A stretch of DNA of 59,951 bases from a virus, in IMG/VR virus record IMGVR_UViG_3300030104_001479, positions 1-59,951 of that record; one strand, given 5' to 3'. The notes under the pieces are model-generated. The model was not told the DNA's origin. It worked only from the letters and a program-made list of their open reading frames with translations, and ran no database searches. Made by a program: the position numbers and the translations under genes. The first letter of the stretch is position 1. Every line of letters starts with the position of its first letter. Shown piece by piece: positions 9,605 to 18,473 of this stretch.

Positions 9605-9812
9605 GTTAATGACGATATTAGTGTTCATGTTTTTGGGCAGTTGTTCTGTCTCTGAAGATATGATTGCCAATAAAGAACTATATTGTAGCGGAGTATACAA
9701 AGGTATACGGGCTGTCGGCAGAGTCACTACAGAAGTAACTACAGGCATTAGAGTACCTGACGTATGTGACACGATTGACGAAATCGTAGAGGAAGACGCT
9801 GAAAAAAAGTAG
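9597..9812 (+). CDS. Small lipoprotein (possible outer spanin)
   Basis: A 71-residue protein with a hydrophobic N-terminus and a lipobox (FLGSC, Cys16), so it should be lipidated, leaving about 55 residues outside the inner membrane. It starts 8 bases inside the lipase gene behind a very strong ribosome-binding site (GGGGAGG at about 9584-9590). Its place between a hydrolase and holin/lysozyme genes fits an o-spanin or other lysis lipoprotein. The mature part has only two further Cys and no clear Pro-rich stretch, so the spanin label is tentative. Confidence 0.7.
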   Translation: MIRLMTILVFMFLGSCSVSEDMIANKELYCSGVYKGIRAVGRVTTEVTTGIRVPDVCDTIDEIVEEDAEKK

Positions 9813-9875
9813 CAAACAATCTTGAAGCTTTGCTAAAACTTTGGCTATTTCTCCGAACATAAAGAGGTTACTTAG

Positions 9876-10364
9876 ATGATTGGTGAGATCGCCATAGCGA
9901 TAAAAGCTTTGGATTCTGCTTTTGTGCTTTGTCAAAACGCTATTTCTAAGAAGAAAGAAATAGATGACATGGCTGGAGAGGTAGGAAAGTTCTTCACAGC
10001 TAAGAAGCGTGTAGAAGATGAAATGGCTAAAGCTGAGGCTTCTGGTAACGAAGATTTGCTAGTTGGTTCAGCGTTAGAAGAAGCTATTACTATTGATCAG
10101 CAAAAAGAGCGAATGGAAAAGATGATGAAGAAGTTGGGTGATTACTACTCAATGAAAGGACAAACCCATCGTTGGGTTAAGATCAAAGCTGACGCGGTAA
10201 GAATACAAAAAAAGAGAGACTTAAAAGCAAAACAAAAAGCTAAACGAAGCGAAGAGGATGAGCTTCTCATTAAGCAGTTAGGGATAATTTTCATTTCTAT
10301 GATTGGTGCTGTTGCTGCTATTGCAGGAATAGTGTTTTTAATTTTCGGGATTGATACGGAATGA
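9876..10364 (+). CDS. C-tail-anchored helical membrane protein of lysis block
   Basis: A 162-residue protein. It has a long charged, helical body (about 25-125, Lys/Glu-rich, coiled-coil-like) and a single hydrophobic segment near the C-terminus (about 134-157, IIFISMIGAVAAIAGIVFLIF). The arrangement predicts a cytoplasmic domain anchored by a C-terminal membrane helix. It overlaps the holin-like gene (ATGA). Proteins of this shape recur next to holin/lysozyme genes in marine phages; a holin partner or spanin-like role is inferred, not shown. Confidence 0.72.
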   Translation: MIGEIAIAIKALDSAFVLCQNAISKKKEIDDMAGEVGKFFTAKKRVEDEMAKAEASGNEDLLVGSALEEAITIDQQKERMEKMMKKLGDYYSMKGQTHRWVKIKADAVRIQKKRDLKAKQKAKRSEEDELLIKQLGIIFISMIGAVAAIAGIVFLIFGIDTE

Positions 10365-10831
10365 AGTTAAAAGGTCTATTAGGTGCTTTAGCTCCCACTA
10401 TCGGTAGTTCTATTGGCGGCCCTATGGGTGGCATGGCTATGAAGATGGTGGCTGCTAAGTTAGGCACAAAAGAAGAAGACCCAGTAAAGATAGAAAAATT
10501 ATTAGAAGACCAGCCCGAAAAAATAGAAAAATTAAAAGAGGCTGAGAATGAGTTTGCAGATCAAATTCGAGCGATGGAGATCGATCTCGAATCTTACAAA
10601 ACACAAACGGCTGATATACAAGACGCAAGGGATAAATTTGCTCACGATCCTACGCCACGCATTATCGCAGTTCTTTCGATGCTTGGTTTTCTTGGGTATA
10701 TTTTTCTCGTTACCATTAAGGGCAATACGATGGACGATGCTATTGTTAACCTCGTGCTGGGTTATCTGGGGGGTCTTGTTACTGGGGTTACCAGTTTCTA
10801 CTTCGGAAGCAGCCACAATGGAAATAAGTAA
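10361..10831 (+). CDS. Holin-like membrane protein
   Basis: A 156-residue protein. It has a Gly/Met-rich N-terminus (GALAPTIGSSIGGPMGGMAMKMV), a charged helical middle (about 38-90), then two hydrophobic segments (about 100-117 and 126-147) separated by a short KGNTMDD loop, and a polar tail. Two closely spaced membrane helices just upstream of a lysozyme gene is the usual holin arrangement. The overlap with upstream (ATGA) and downstream genes indicates coupled translation. Confidence 0.72.
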   Translation: MKLKGLLGALAPTIGSSIGGPMGGMAMKMVAAKLGTKEEDPVKIEKLLEDQPEKIEKLKEAENEFADQIRAMEIDLESYKTQTADIQDARDKFAHDPTPRIIAVLSMLGFLGYIFLVTIKGNTMDDAIVNLVLGYLGGLVTGVTSFYFGSSHNGNK

Positions 10832-11267
10832 TATGGACAAATTAGTAGAACAACTTAAAAGACATGAAGGTGTAAAAACCAGAGCCTATCAAGACTCGCT
10901 TGGTATTTGGCATATTGGTGCTGGGAGAAACATTCACCCTGATGGGCCGAATCAAGGCATGGGTCTAAGTGAAGATGAAATAGATTTCATGTTATCTAAC
11001 GATATAGTTCGCACCATCAAAGAGTTGAGCGAAGAATACGCTTGGTTTAACGACTTGGAAGATGGAGCTAGGCGTGATGGTATTATTAATATGCACTTCA
11101 ATCTTGGCAGAGTTCGCTTTGCTAAGTTTAAGAAAGCTATTGCTCACATGGAGGATGGCAATCATCATCTTGCAAGTGTTGAATTTTTAGACAGTTTGTG
11201 GGCGAAGCAGGTCAAGGGACGTAGCTTAGAGGTGACAGATATGATCAAGACGAATACTTATGTCTGA
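10818..11267 (+). CDS. Endolysin, T4-type lysozyme (GH24)
   Basis: About 149 residues if translation begins at ATG 10818 (GGAAG eight bases upstream). ATG 10833 is an alternative; a longer in-frame extension to 10548 is a shadow of the holin gene. The GH24 core is clear: HEGVKTRAYQDSLGIWHIGAGRN with Glu17 and Asp26 in the spacing of T4 lysozyme Glu11/Asp20. The position of T4 Thr26 is occupied by His32. There is no signal peptide, so access to peptidoglycan should depend on the upstream holin. The stop overlaps the nuclease gene. Confidence 0.88.
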   Translation: MEISNMDKLVEQLKRHEGVKTRAYQDSLGIWHIGAGRNIHPDGPNQGMGLSEDEIDFMLSNDIVRTIKELSEEYAWFNDLEDGARRDGIINMHFNLGRVRFAKFKKAIAHMEDGNHHLASVEFLDSLWAKQVKGRSLEVTDMIKTNTYV

Positions 11268-11751
11268 TCCTTACGTTTTTACTGCTTTTGTTTCTAAAAT
11301 TATCGATGGAGACACTATTGATGTTACAGACGTTAATCTTGGTTTTGGCATCGTTTATAGGGGTACTGATAACGGTAATATGCGTATACGCCTTTACGGA
11401 ATTGATACTGAGGAATCTCGCACTAGAGATATGGAGGAAAAGAGATTTGGTATATCGGCGAAAGAATTTAATAAATCGTTCTGTGCGGTAGGCAGTAAAG
11501 TTACCTTAAAAACCTACGAAAAAGGCAAATACGGACGTTGGTTGGGTGATATTAAGGTGGGTGGTAAGTGGCTTTGCAAAGAGCTTATTAAAAATCATTA
11601 TGCAGTTGAATATCACGGACAGTCCAAAGATGATATTAAGGAAGCTCATCTTGCAAATAGAAAGTTAGCAGTCTTGCGAGATGAAACGCCAAACTATTGT
11701 CTGATTGCTCCTTCAACTGATACGCAAAAGATGAGAATTCGAGAATGCTAG
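11260..11751 (+). CDS. Staphylococcal nuclease-like (TNase) protein
   Basis: A 163-residue SNase-fold protein. Active-site residues align well with staphylococcal nuclease: Asp18 in IIDGDTIDV, Arg44 and Asp49-Thr50/Glu52 in RLYGIDTEESR, and Arg93 in KYGRWLGDI. This predicts a Ca-dependent phosphodiesterase cutting DNA or RNA. There is no signal peptide. It overlaps the lysozyme gene by 8 bases and the tail hub gene by 7. Possible roles are host DNA degradation, or a virion-carried nuclease; the sequence does not decide. Confidence 0.85.
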   Translation: MSDPYVFTAFVSKIIDGDTIDVTDVNLGFGIVYRGTDNGNMRIRLYGIDTEESRTRDMEEKRFGISAKEFNKSFCAVGSKVTLKTYEKGKYGRWLGDIKVGGKWLCKELIKNHYAVEYHGQSKDDIKEAHLANRKLAVLRDETPNYCLIAPSTDTQKMRIREC

Positions 11752-13595
11752 TTAAGTTTGATTTTAAACCCGGAATAAATAGAGAAGGAACTCAGCTAAC
11801 TGCTGGGACTGGCTGGTATGATGGCGATAAAATCAGATTTCGTAAAGGTCGAGCTGAACAGATAGGCGGATGGCAAAAGTATTCTTCTAATACGTTTCTT
11901 GGAATATGTCGTTCTTTGCATGACTGGGTTGCTACTGCATCTATCGAATACCTTGGTCTAGGTACTAATTTAAAGTTTTATATAAATCAAGGTGATGCTT
12001 ATTATGATGTTACTCCTATTAGAGAAACTACAGCGGCTGGTGATGTAACCTTTTCTGCGGTAAACGGCTCTTCAACTATTACTGTAGCGGATGTAAATCA
12101 TGGAGCGATTGTTAACGATTTTGTTACTTTTAGCGGTGCTGTTTCTCTGGGCGGAAATATTACTGCTGCTGTTCTGAATCAAGAGTATCAGATAGCCACG
12201 ATTGTAGATGGTAATACTTACACCATAGAAGCAAAAGACACAGCGGGAGCTACCGTTACTGCTAACGCATCAGATACTGGCAACGGTGGAGCTGCTGTTG
12301 TTGGTGCTTATCAAATTAATACAGGACTGAACACTTACGTTGCCTCTTCGGGATTTGGAGCGGGTACATGGGGAGCTGGCGGATGGGGCGGCTCTACGGC
12401 CATTACTTCAGGTAATCAGCTTAGACTTTATTCGCAAGACACTTTTGGTGATGACCTTATTTTTAACGTCAGGGGTGGTGGAATATACTATTGGGACGAG
12501 ACAACTGGAACAGGAACTCGTGCAGTTGCTTTGCCTGACAAGGCAGGAGCAGTGGGCGCTCCCATACTTGCTCTGCAAACGATGGTCTCAGAGACTGATC
12601 GTCATACAATTTGTTTTGGTTGCAACCCTTTGGGCAGCACTACTCTTGATCCCTTACTGGTAAGGTTTAGCGATCAGGAGAATCCGTTTGATTGGACCCC
12701 AACTTCTACTAATACTGCTGGGGGTGTCACGTTAACTGCTGGATCGTTTATTGTAGGTGCGATAAAAACACGGCAAGAAATATTAATATTTACTGACAAC
12801 AGTATTCATACAATGCGATTCTCAGGAAGTCCTTTTACCTTTCAGTTCGAGGTGGTAAACGAGGGTCTGTCAATGATTTCTCCAAATGCCGCTACTAACG
12901 CTGGTGATATGGTCTTCTTTATGGATAGAGGTGGTTTCTACTTTTACAACGGCTCTATTCAAAGATTGACCTGTACAGTTTTAGACTATGTGTTTAGCAA
13001 CATTAACAAAGACCAAGAGTACAAGGTGTTTGCCACTACTAGCGTAGATTTTTCTGAGGTATATTGGTACTACCCAGTAGGTAGTGGAAATACAGAATGT
13101 ACTAACTACGTTTCGTATAATTACATGGAAGACTCATGGGCCATAGGTACATTGACTAGAGGCGCTTGGATACCTGCAAACACAAGACGTTATCCTATTG
13201 CCTCTTCTGCTCTAACCTATTCAGACAACAACTATTTATACGACCACGAGAACGGATATGACGCTGATGGTTCAGCGATGAATGCGTATATAGAGTCTGG
13301 CGGTGTAGAGATAGGAGATGGCGAACAGTTTATGTTTGTACACAGATTTATTCCTGACTTTGAATTTCGCGGAACGACAGCTAGTGCTTCTATGAATTTT
13401 ACGATGAAAGGTAAAGATTTCCCTTTAAATTCATCTTCTACATTAGCGACAGCTAACGTGACAGAAAACACTAATCAATCTTTTATACGAGCAAGGACGA
13501 GAGAGTCCATAATTAGAGTCGAGAGTTCTGGTACAGGTTATGGCTGGACTCTAGGACAGTTACGATTTGATGTAAGACCTGACGGGAGGCGGTAA
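11745..13595 (+). CDS. Tail hub/stabilisation protein, P22 gp10-like
   Basis: A 616-residue protein opening with FKPGINREGTQLTAGTGWYDGDKIRFRKGRAEQIGGW, a start I associate with phage stabilisation/tail-hub proteins (P22 gp10 type) of podovirus-like marine phages. The body is beta-rich. It includes an Ig-like insert at about 95-185 and Gly/Trp segments (FGAGTWGAGGWGG) at about 203-215, followed by propeller-like strands (LIFTDNSIHTMRFSG, GFYFYNGSIQRL). It abuts a small gene (stop/start overlap at 13595). Expected to sit under the portal/gp4 complex; the assignment is by resemblance, not by alignment. Confidence 0.75.
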   Translation: MLVKFDFKPGINREGTQLTAGTGWYDGDKIRFRKGRAEQIGGWQKYSSNTFLGICRSLHDWVATASIEYLGLGTNLKFYINQGDAYYDVTPIRETTAAGDVTFSAVNGSSTITVADVNHGAIVNDFVTFSGAVSLGGNITAAVLNQEYQIATIVDGNTYTIEAKDTAGATVTANASDTGNGGAAVVGAYQINTGLNTYVASSGFGAGTWGAGGWGGSTAITSGNQLRLYSQDTFGDDLIFNVRGGGIYYWDETTGTGTRAVALPDKAGAVGAPILALQTMVSETDRHTICFGCNPLGSTTLDPLLVRFSDQENPFDWTPTSTNTAGGVTLTAGSFIVGAIKTRQEILIFTDNSIHTMRFSGSPFTFQFEVVNEGLSMISPNAATNAGDMVFFMDRGGFYFYNGSIQRLTCTVLDYVFSNINKDQEYKVFATTSVDFSEVYWYYPVGSGNTECTNYVSYNYMEDSWAIGTLTRGAWIPANTRRYPIASSALTYSDNNYLYDHENGYDADGSAMNAYIESGGVEIGDGEQFMFVHRFIPDFEFRGTTASASMNFTMKGKDFPLNSSSTLATANVTENTNQSFIRARTRESIIRVESSGTGYGWTLGQLRFDVRPDGRR

Positions 13596-13804
13596 TGGCT
13601 CAGAAAATAAACCTAGTTGTATTGCCTACTGCTAATCCTGAGTATGACTTTCAAAATGAGCTAACGATGAGAAGAGCTATTGAGCGTTCTTTTAATGAGG
13701 TTAGCGATGATTTTAGAACCATAACTACTAAGACAGATAAAGAAGAGTCTTTGGCTTTAAAGCGTTATCAGTTTCTCCTGATGGGAGCTTCTGGTAATGG
13801 CTGA
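13595..13804 (+). CDS. Small hypothetical virion-block protein
   Basis: A 69-residue, mostly helical protein (LTMRRAIERSFNEVSDDFRTI) starting in a TAATG overlap with the hub gene and overlapping the following gene by 8 bases. I recognise no domain. Its fixed place between hub and internal protein genes points to a minor structural or assembly role. Confidence 0.7.
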   Translation: MAQKINLVVLPTANPEYDFQNELTMRRAIERSFNEVSDDFRTITTKTDKEESLALKRYQFLLMGASGNG

Positions 13805-14126
13805 TGCAATTAAGGTACTCGGTCAATTAGCTCCTTCTGCTACTACTACAGAAACTTTATACACTGTTCCTAATCTGGCGCAGACTACAGTCAGCTCCTT
13901 GGTAATCTGTAATCGAAATGCGGGTAATCAAACCTTTAGGGTTAGTGTCCATGTGGCTGGAGCTGGAGCAGATAACAAACAGTTTTTGTACTACGACAAA
14001 GAAGTACCTGCAAATGATACGATAACGGTTGTTATCGGTATAACACTCAATCAGGCTGATGAAGTTAAAGTCTTTGCAAGCAACGCAGACTTGAGCTTTA
14101 ACTTATTCGGCGTAGAAACCACTTAG
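13797..14126 (+). CDS. Small beta-rich virion protein
   Basis: A 109-residue protein with alternating hydrophobic strands (ETLYTVPN, VSSLVICNRN, QTFRVSVHVAG, ITVVIGITLNQADEVKVFAS, LSFNLFGVE) that predict a compact beta sandwich. This type is common as a small tail or capsid accessory protein in marine phages. No catalytic residues. Starts 8 bases inside the preceding gene. Confidence 0.7.
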   Translation: MADAIKVLGQLAPSATTTETLYTVPNLAQTTVSSLVICNRNAGNQTFRVSVHVAGAGADNKQFLYYDKEVPANDTITVVIGITLNQADEVKVFASNADLSFNLFGVETT

Positions 14127-14134
14127 GTATAAGT

Positions 14135-16747
14135 ATGAATATAGCACCTAAACCACCACTAGCTAGACAAGGACAACAGCTTGCGACTCATGGTCGCTAT
14201 GGCGATACAGAGCTAGTTCACATGAACCCCTATGAGGTTCAAGGTCTTGCTGCCATGTCACCCACAGGACAGCTTACCAAGAACCCTGTCACGGGTCAGC
14301 CAGAAGCTTTCTTACCTTTTCTTGCTCCGCTCATTGGGAGTGCCTTAGGTAAGGCTGCGTTAGGTAAAGCCATTGGTAGTGGATTAGCAGGAGCGGTTGG
14401 CTCTGGACTTGCGACATTCGCGCAGACAGGAGACTTTGAGAAGGGAGTAATAAGTGGTATTACAGGCTTTGGTCTGGGTAAGGTTATGGGTGCAGCAGGA
14501 GATGCTGGAGCAGCAACAAGATCAGCAGGTGATGCTGGAGCCGAATATTTGCGAAGTATGGGTGAGAATGTACCTACAGCTTCTTCGAGCTTTACTGAAA
14601 GTCTGGGCGATATAGGAAGAGGTTTTACTACTAAAGAAGGCTTGCAAGCTATTGGTAATACCGCGATGAGTCCGGGTGTTCTTCTGCCAGCAGCAGTAGG
14701 GCAAGGCACAATGGCTCAGGTAGAAGCTCAGGAAGGCATGGACAAGCTCCGCAAAGAGGCTACAGCAAGAGACAATCGTTACGCACAGAGCTTCAGGGAC
14801 GTTCTGACAGACTCTCTCGGCATGGCTCGTGGTACTGACCCTAATCCTTATATGGGCAGATACGCCAAAGGCGGTATTGTCGGAATGCGGAATGGTGGCG
14901 ATCTGGACATGACTGAAGGCATGACTGACGAAGAGTACAGAGATTATATGATTGGCGCTCAGGCTGAAGATTCAATCGCTGGCTACGGATTAGATTCTGA
15001 TAATCGTTATTTTATAAAACCTAAAGCAGGTACGGGAGCAGAAAGACAATCTTTTCTAAGAGGTAATTTTAAACAAGACGCTCCTACGGATTACCGTCAT
15101 GGTTTTGAAAAAGAATTTCAATTTTTTGATTTTGTAGAAGACAGGCCAGTAGAGCGTTATGCTGATCTGTTTGGAGCTGGAGCAAGTGATTATTTAGCTG
15201 GTTTGTTAGCTGGTAACACAGGTGATGCTCCCACGACTCCTACTTACAATTTGCGAGATGTAGATCAAGCTACTCTTAAAGGAACTCAGTTCTCTGGCGC
15301 AGGGCCGGGAGCGGGTCAAGGCGGAGATGAAGCAATGACTCCTCTTCCTGCTGCTCCTGTTGGAGGGACGGTCACTAACTTGCCGCCTAGTGGTGGGGTT
15401 GCTGGAGGTACTGATGGAGGAATTATAACTACTCCACCTCCGGGTGGCGGAACGGTTGCGCCTCCAAGTGGAGGAGTACCAGTCAGTGCGGGAATGAAGG
15501 CTATCCAAGGTTTGGGTATTGATTTAGATCAAGATTATGATCGCGCTGAAGGAGAAGCTGTTTATGACATCATGCAAGAGTATGGTGTTGGTGACGCAGA
15601 AGTGGCTGATTACTTTGGGGTAGATGAACAAGGTGTTGCTGATGCATCAGACGTTATTGCTCAAAGATATCAGACCGGAGCTGACCTTGGTCTTGGAAAC
15701 AAGTTTACAGGCGATTACACTGGTGATGATGTAACTAGAGTTTATGAAAATCTTACTTCTGATGACGGAGTTGGTCTAGCTCAAGCGGCAGATTACTTTA
15801 ATGTTACTGGTGAGGAGTTACAGGCAAATATTGATGCGATTGCTGCAAGAGATGCTGCTGAGGCATCGAAGGCTCAGGCTGCTGCGGTTTTAGATGGTGT
15901 TCCTGTGGAGCAGGTTTACGATCTTATTGAGGCTGGAGATGTAAGTGTAAGTCAGGTAGCGGATCATTTTGGTTACGACTACGAGGAAGTTAGAGCAGCT
16001 CAGGATGCCATTCGCGCTCAGAGAGAAGCTACAGGCTATGTTCCCCCAGCTCCTGTAATTGCTACTGCTGGAACTATAGACCTTCAAGACTTACAGGATG
16101 CAGATGATGCTATTTTTGCTGGCATGAGTCCTAATGAGTTACGGCAAGCTGGAATGTCCTTTGGTGCTTCGGGTGGTCGGATTGGTAAGAAAAGATTCAA
16201 TACTCCTTTAGGCATGGTTGAGATGGCTAACGGGGGTATTGCTGAGTTACCTGCCAATCTTCCTATGACTCAGGAAGTTCCTGAAGAGACAGTCATGATG
16301 GAATCCGAAACCGTTATCGAAGAGCCTATGCCTGATACTGATTTTCCTGAATTGGTTGAGATGACCATTGAAGCGATCAAAGGAAACATCGAGAATGCAG
16401 ATGAGATTATTAATCAGTTTATTGATGAGTACGGTGTTGAGGAATTTAGAAACCTAAGAGAGATTGTTCTTCAAGGTATTGTCCCTGATGCCCAGACAGA
16501 AGGTATGATTGAAGGAGAAAGTGGCGGAATGGATGACGAGGTCATGGGTATGATTGGAGAAGAGCAGCAAGTAGCTGTTTCTCCGGGCGAGTATATCGTT
16601 GCGGCAGATGTAGTTTCTGGTCTAGGAGATGGTAATTCAGACGCTGGAGCGGTTGTTCTGGATGAGATGATGCAGGGAGTTAGGAATGCTAGGTCTGGAG
16701 GACAACAGCCTAAGCCTCTTAACAAGGCTGCGGTGATGCCAGCATGA
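14135..16747 (+). CDS. Internal virion (ejection) protein with helical repeats
   Basis: An 870-residue protein. Residues about 57-130 form a long Gly/Ala-rich hydrophobic stretch (FLAPLIGSALGKAALGKAIG and following) that could enter a membrane. Residues about 385-455 are a Gly/Pro-rich linker. Residues about 472-630 hold three copies of a helical mini-repeat (EAVYDIMQEYGVGDAEVADYFGV; VTRVYENLTSDDG...AADYFNV; EQVYDLIEAGDVSVSQVADHFGY). The C-terminus has VAVSPGEYIVAADVVSGLGDG (about 814-834), a module seen in marine phage internal proteins. Expected to be ejected with the DNA or to form a transperiplasmic channel (inference). The stop overlaps the next start (ATGA). Confidence 0.78.
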   Translation: MNIAPKPPLARQGQQLATHGRYGDTELVHMNPYEVQGLAAMSPTGQLTKNPVTGQPEAFLPFLAPLIGSALGKAALGKAIGSGLAGAVGSGLATFAQTGDFEKGVISGITGFGLGKVMGAAGDAGAATRSAGDAGAEYLRSMGENVPTASSSFTESLGDIGRGFTTKEGLQAIGNTAMSPGVLLPAAVGQGTMAQVEAQEGMDKLRKEATARDNRYAQSFRDVLTDSLGMARGTDPNPYMGRYAKGGIVGMRNGGDLDMTEGMTDEEYRDYMIGAQAEDSIAGYGLDSDNRYFIKPKAGTGAERQSFLRGNFKQDAPTDYRHGFEKEFQFFDFVEDRPVERYADLFGAGASDYLAGLLAGNTGDAPTTPTYNLRDVDQATLKGTQFSGAGPGAGQGGDEAMTPLPAAPVGGTVTNLPPSGGVAGGTDGGIITTPPPGGGTVAPPSGGVPVSAGMKAIQGLGIDLDQDYDRAEGEAVYDIMQEYGVGDAEVADYFGVDEQGVADASDVIAQRYQTGADLGLGNKFTGDYTGDDVTRVYENLTSDDGVGLAQAADYFNVTGEELQANIDAIAARDAAEASKAQAAAVLDGVPVEQVYDLIEAGDVSVSQVADHFGYDYEEVRAAQDAIRAQREATGYVPPAPVIATAGTIDLQDLQDADDAIFAGMSPNELRQAGMSFGASGGRIGKKRFNTPLGMVEMANGGIAELPANLPMTQEVPEETVMMESETVIEEPMPDTDFPELVEMTIEAIKGNIENADEIINQFIDEYGVEEFRNLREIVLQGIVPDAQTEGMIEGESGGMDDEVMGMIGEEQQVAVSPGEYIVAADVVSGLGDGNSDAGAVVLDEMMQGVRNARSGGQQPKPLNKAAVMPA

Positions 16748-17193
16748 GTGTAACTGCCAGAGATTTAGAACTTCAAAATATTATAATAGCCATCCCTTCT
16801 GATGAGATTGCTCCTTTGTGGAAACACGTTAAAGAGATGTTATATCCAGCAGTCGAGCGTTCTCATGGTCGATGGACTATGCAGACTTTATTGATTGCTT
16901 TGAAAGAGGGCAAGCAACAGCTTTGGGTTGTCTTTGAAGAAGGGCAGCCTATCAAGGGCGTGGCGACTACTGAGATATTGTCTTACCCCAACAAGAATAT
17001 GTTAGCGATTCAGTATCTAGGCGGTAATGATTTAGAAACATGGGGAATGTCTTATCTAAAGCGAGTCGAAGAGTTTGCGAAAGCGGCTAAATGCCAAGGT
17101 ATAGAGGCCACAGGACGAAAGGGTCTGTGGAAATGGTTTAAAGAAGATGACTATAAAGATGCATACACAGTATATGAGAAGGAGATTGACTAA
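16744..17193 (+). CDS. GNAT-like virion-block protein (T7 gp13 type)
   Basis: A 149-residue protein with a GNAT-like profile: helix (LWKHVKEMLYPAVERSHGRWT), strands (QLWVVFEEGQPIKGVATTEIL, MLAIQYLGGND), a helix (MSYLKRVEEFAKAAKCQGIEATG) and a terminal strand. Podoviruses often carry a gp13-like protein of this fold beside the internal core genes, where it is structural rather than enzymatic. No clear acetyl-CoA P-loop (Q/RxxGxG/A) is seen, so catalysis is doubtful. Embedded by overlaps in the internal protein operon. Confidence 0.7.
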   Translation: MSVTARDLELQNIIIAIPSDEIAPLWKHVKEMLYPAVERSHGRWTMQTLLIALKEGKQQLWVVFEEGQPIKGVATTEILSYPNKNMLAIQYLGGNDLETWGMSYLKRVEEFAKAAKCQGIEATGRKGLWKWFKEDDYKDAYTVYEKEID

Positions 17194-18473
17194 TGAGTAA
17201 GGGCGGAGGCAGCGCACCACAGAGCACAGTCACTACTCAGGTAGAAAAACTACCTGTTGAGTTAGTTCCTTTTTACAAAGACCTTCTGGGTCGAGGTGTT
17301 TATGAATCCTTAACGGGTTATGAAACTTATCCTGAGCGAAGGCTTGCAGACTTTGACCCTTACGAAGCTGGCGCTCAGGAGGCTTATGCGAATATGGCTT
17401 TGGAAGGCACTCCTCAGGCTTTAGCTGATGCTCAGAGTGGTATCAGGGAAATAGCAATGGGTAGTCCGTATGAGCGAGCTGTACAAGGCGATGCGATAAC
17501 TCAACAGCTTGCGAATACTTTTCAACAAGCTGGTGCAACTCCTGATTTTTATGGCCCTAGAGAACCAGCTCAGGGACAAAGTAACTTACTAGGTCGAGGT
17601 GTTCTAGGTTATCAAGACCCAGCAGCAGAGCGAAATGTAGGAAGTATAGAAGAGATTAGGTCGTTAACTGATGATTTAGATGCAACTGCAAACTTTTCTA
17701 GTTTGGAAGAACAACAAGGTGATCCTCGCGTTCAGAGACTTCAAGAGTTGTTTGCTCAACAAGCAGGCGAAAGACCTCAAGTGTCTTCTGAAATGGAAAG
17801 GTATATGAACCCTTTCCAACAGACGTTCATTGACAGACAAAAGGAACTGGCAAGAGAGGAATCAGCCAGACAACAATCTGAGATTGGACAGCAAGCAGCA
17901 ATGGCTGGTGGTTTGGGTGGATATCGTGAAGGTGTCATGCAAGCAGAAAGAGAAAGAAACCTGATGAATCAGATGCAGGATATACAGGCTGCTGGCGATA
18001 TGGCTAACTTTCAACAAGCCAGACAAGCTTATGAGTCTGATCGACAGAACAGAATGGACTTGGCTGATCTTGGTCTAAGAGGGTTTGAAGGAATAGGAAG
18101 AGATGTTGATCGAAGACGGGGAGCTGCCTTAGATATGGCAAATCTATCAGGTCAACGTCAGGCTCAGGAGATTGACAGACTGGCTAATCTTGAGTCGGCA
18201 GGACAAAGAAGAAGGGCGCTTGCTCAACAAGGTTTGGATATTGGCTATCAGGATTTCTTGCGTCAGCAGGCATTTCCAAGAGAACAGCTTAATCTCTATT
18301 CTGGCTTGTTAAGAGGTGTTCCTGTAGGGCCGGGACAATACTCGGCTGTGTATGGTAATCAGCCCACGGCAGGACAACAGATAGCGGGTAGCTTGGTTGG
18401 CCTCGCAGGACTTGGAATGGGTGCGCGAGGTGGTTTTGGTAGCACTGGCGGTGGCTGGGGAGGAGGCGGTTAA
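17193..18473 (+). CDS. Internal virion protein, coiled-coil
   Basis: A 426-residue protein. A short N-terminus (MSKGGGSAPQSTVTTQVEKLP) leads into a Gln/Ala/Glu/Arg-rich helical region (about 170-370; QQTFIDRQKELAREESARQQSEIGQQAAMAGGLGGYREG) and a Gly-rich end (RGGFGSTGGGWGGGG). The long amphipathic helices and the neighbourhood indicate an internal core or ejection protein. Starts in a TAATG overlap and ends in another. Confidence 0.72.
   Translation: MSKGGGSAPQSTVTTQVEKLPVELVPFYKDLLGRGVYESLTGYETYPERRLADFDPYEAGAQEAYANMALEGTPQALADAQSGIREIAMGSPYERAVQGDAITQQLANTFQQAGATPDFYGPREPAQGQSNLLGRGVLGYQDPAAERNVGSIEEIRSLTDDLDATANFSSLEEQQGDPRVQRLQELFAQQAGERPQVSSEMERYMNPFQQTFIDRQKELAREESARQQSEIGQQAAMAGGLGGYREGVMQAERERNLMNQMQDIQAAGDMANFQQARQAYESDRQNRMDLADLGLRGFEGIGRDVDRRRGAALDMANLSGQRQAQEIDRLANLESAGQRRRALAQQGLDIGYQDFLRQQAFPREQLNLYSGLLRGVPVGPGQYSAVYGNQPTAGQQIAGSLVGLAGLGMGARGGFGSTGGGWGGGG

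Noticed and set aside
10548-10817. N-terminal extension of the lysozyme frame
   Set aside because: Overlaps the holin-like gene in another frame; residues do not resemble a signal or GH24 sequence, and starts at 10818 or 10833 have better sites.
14296-14709. Minus-strand open frame inside the 870-residue internal protein gene
   Set aside because: Pro/Ala-rich antisense of Gly/Ala codons; no start context.
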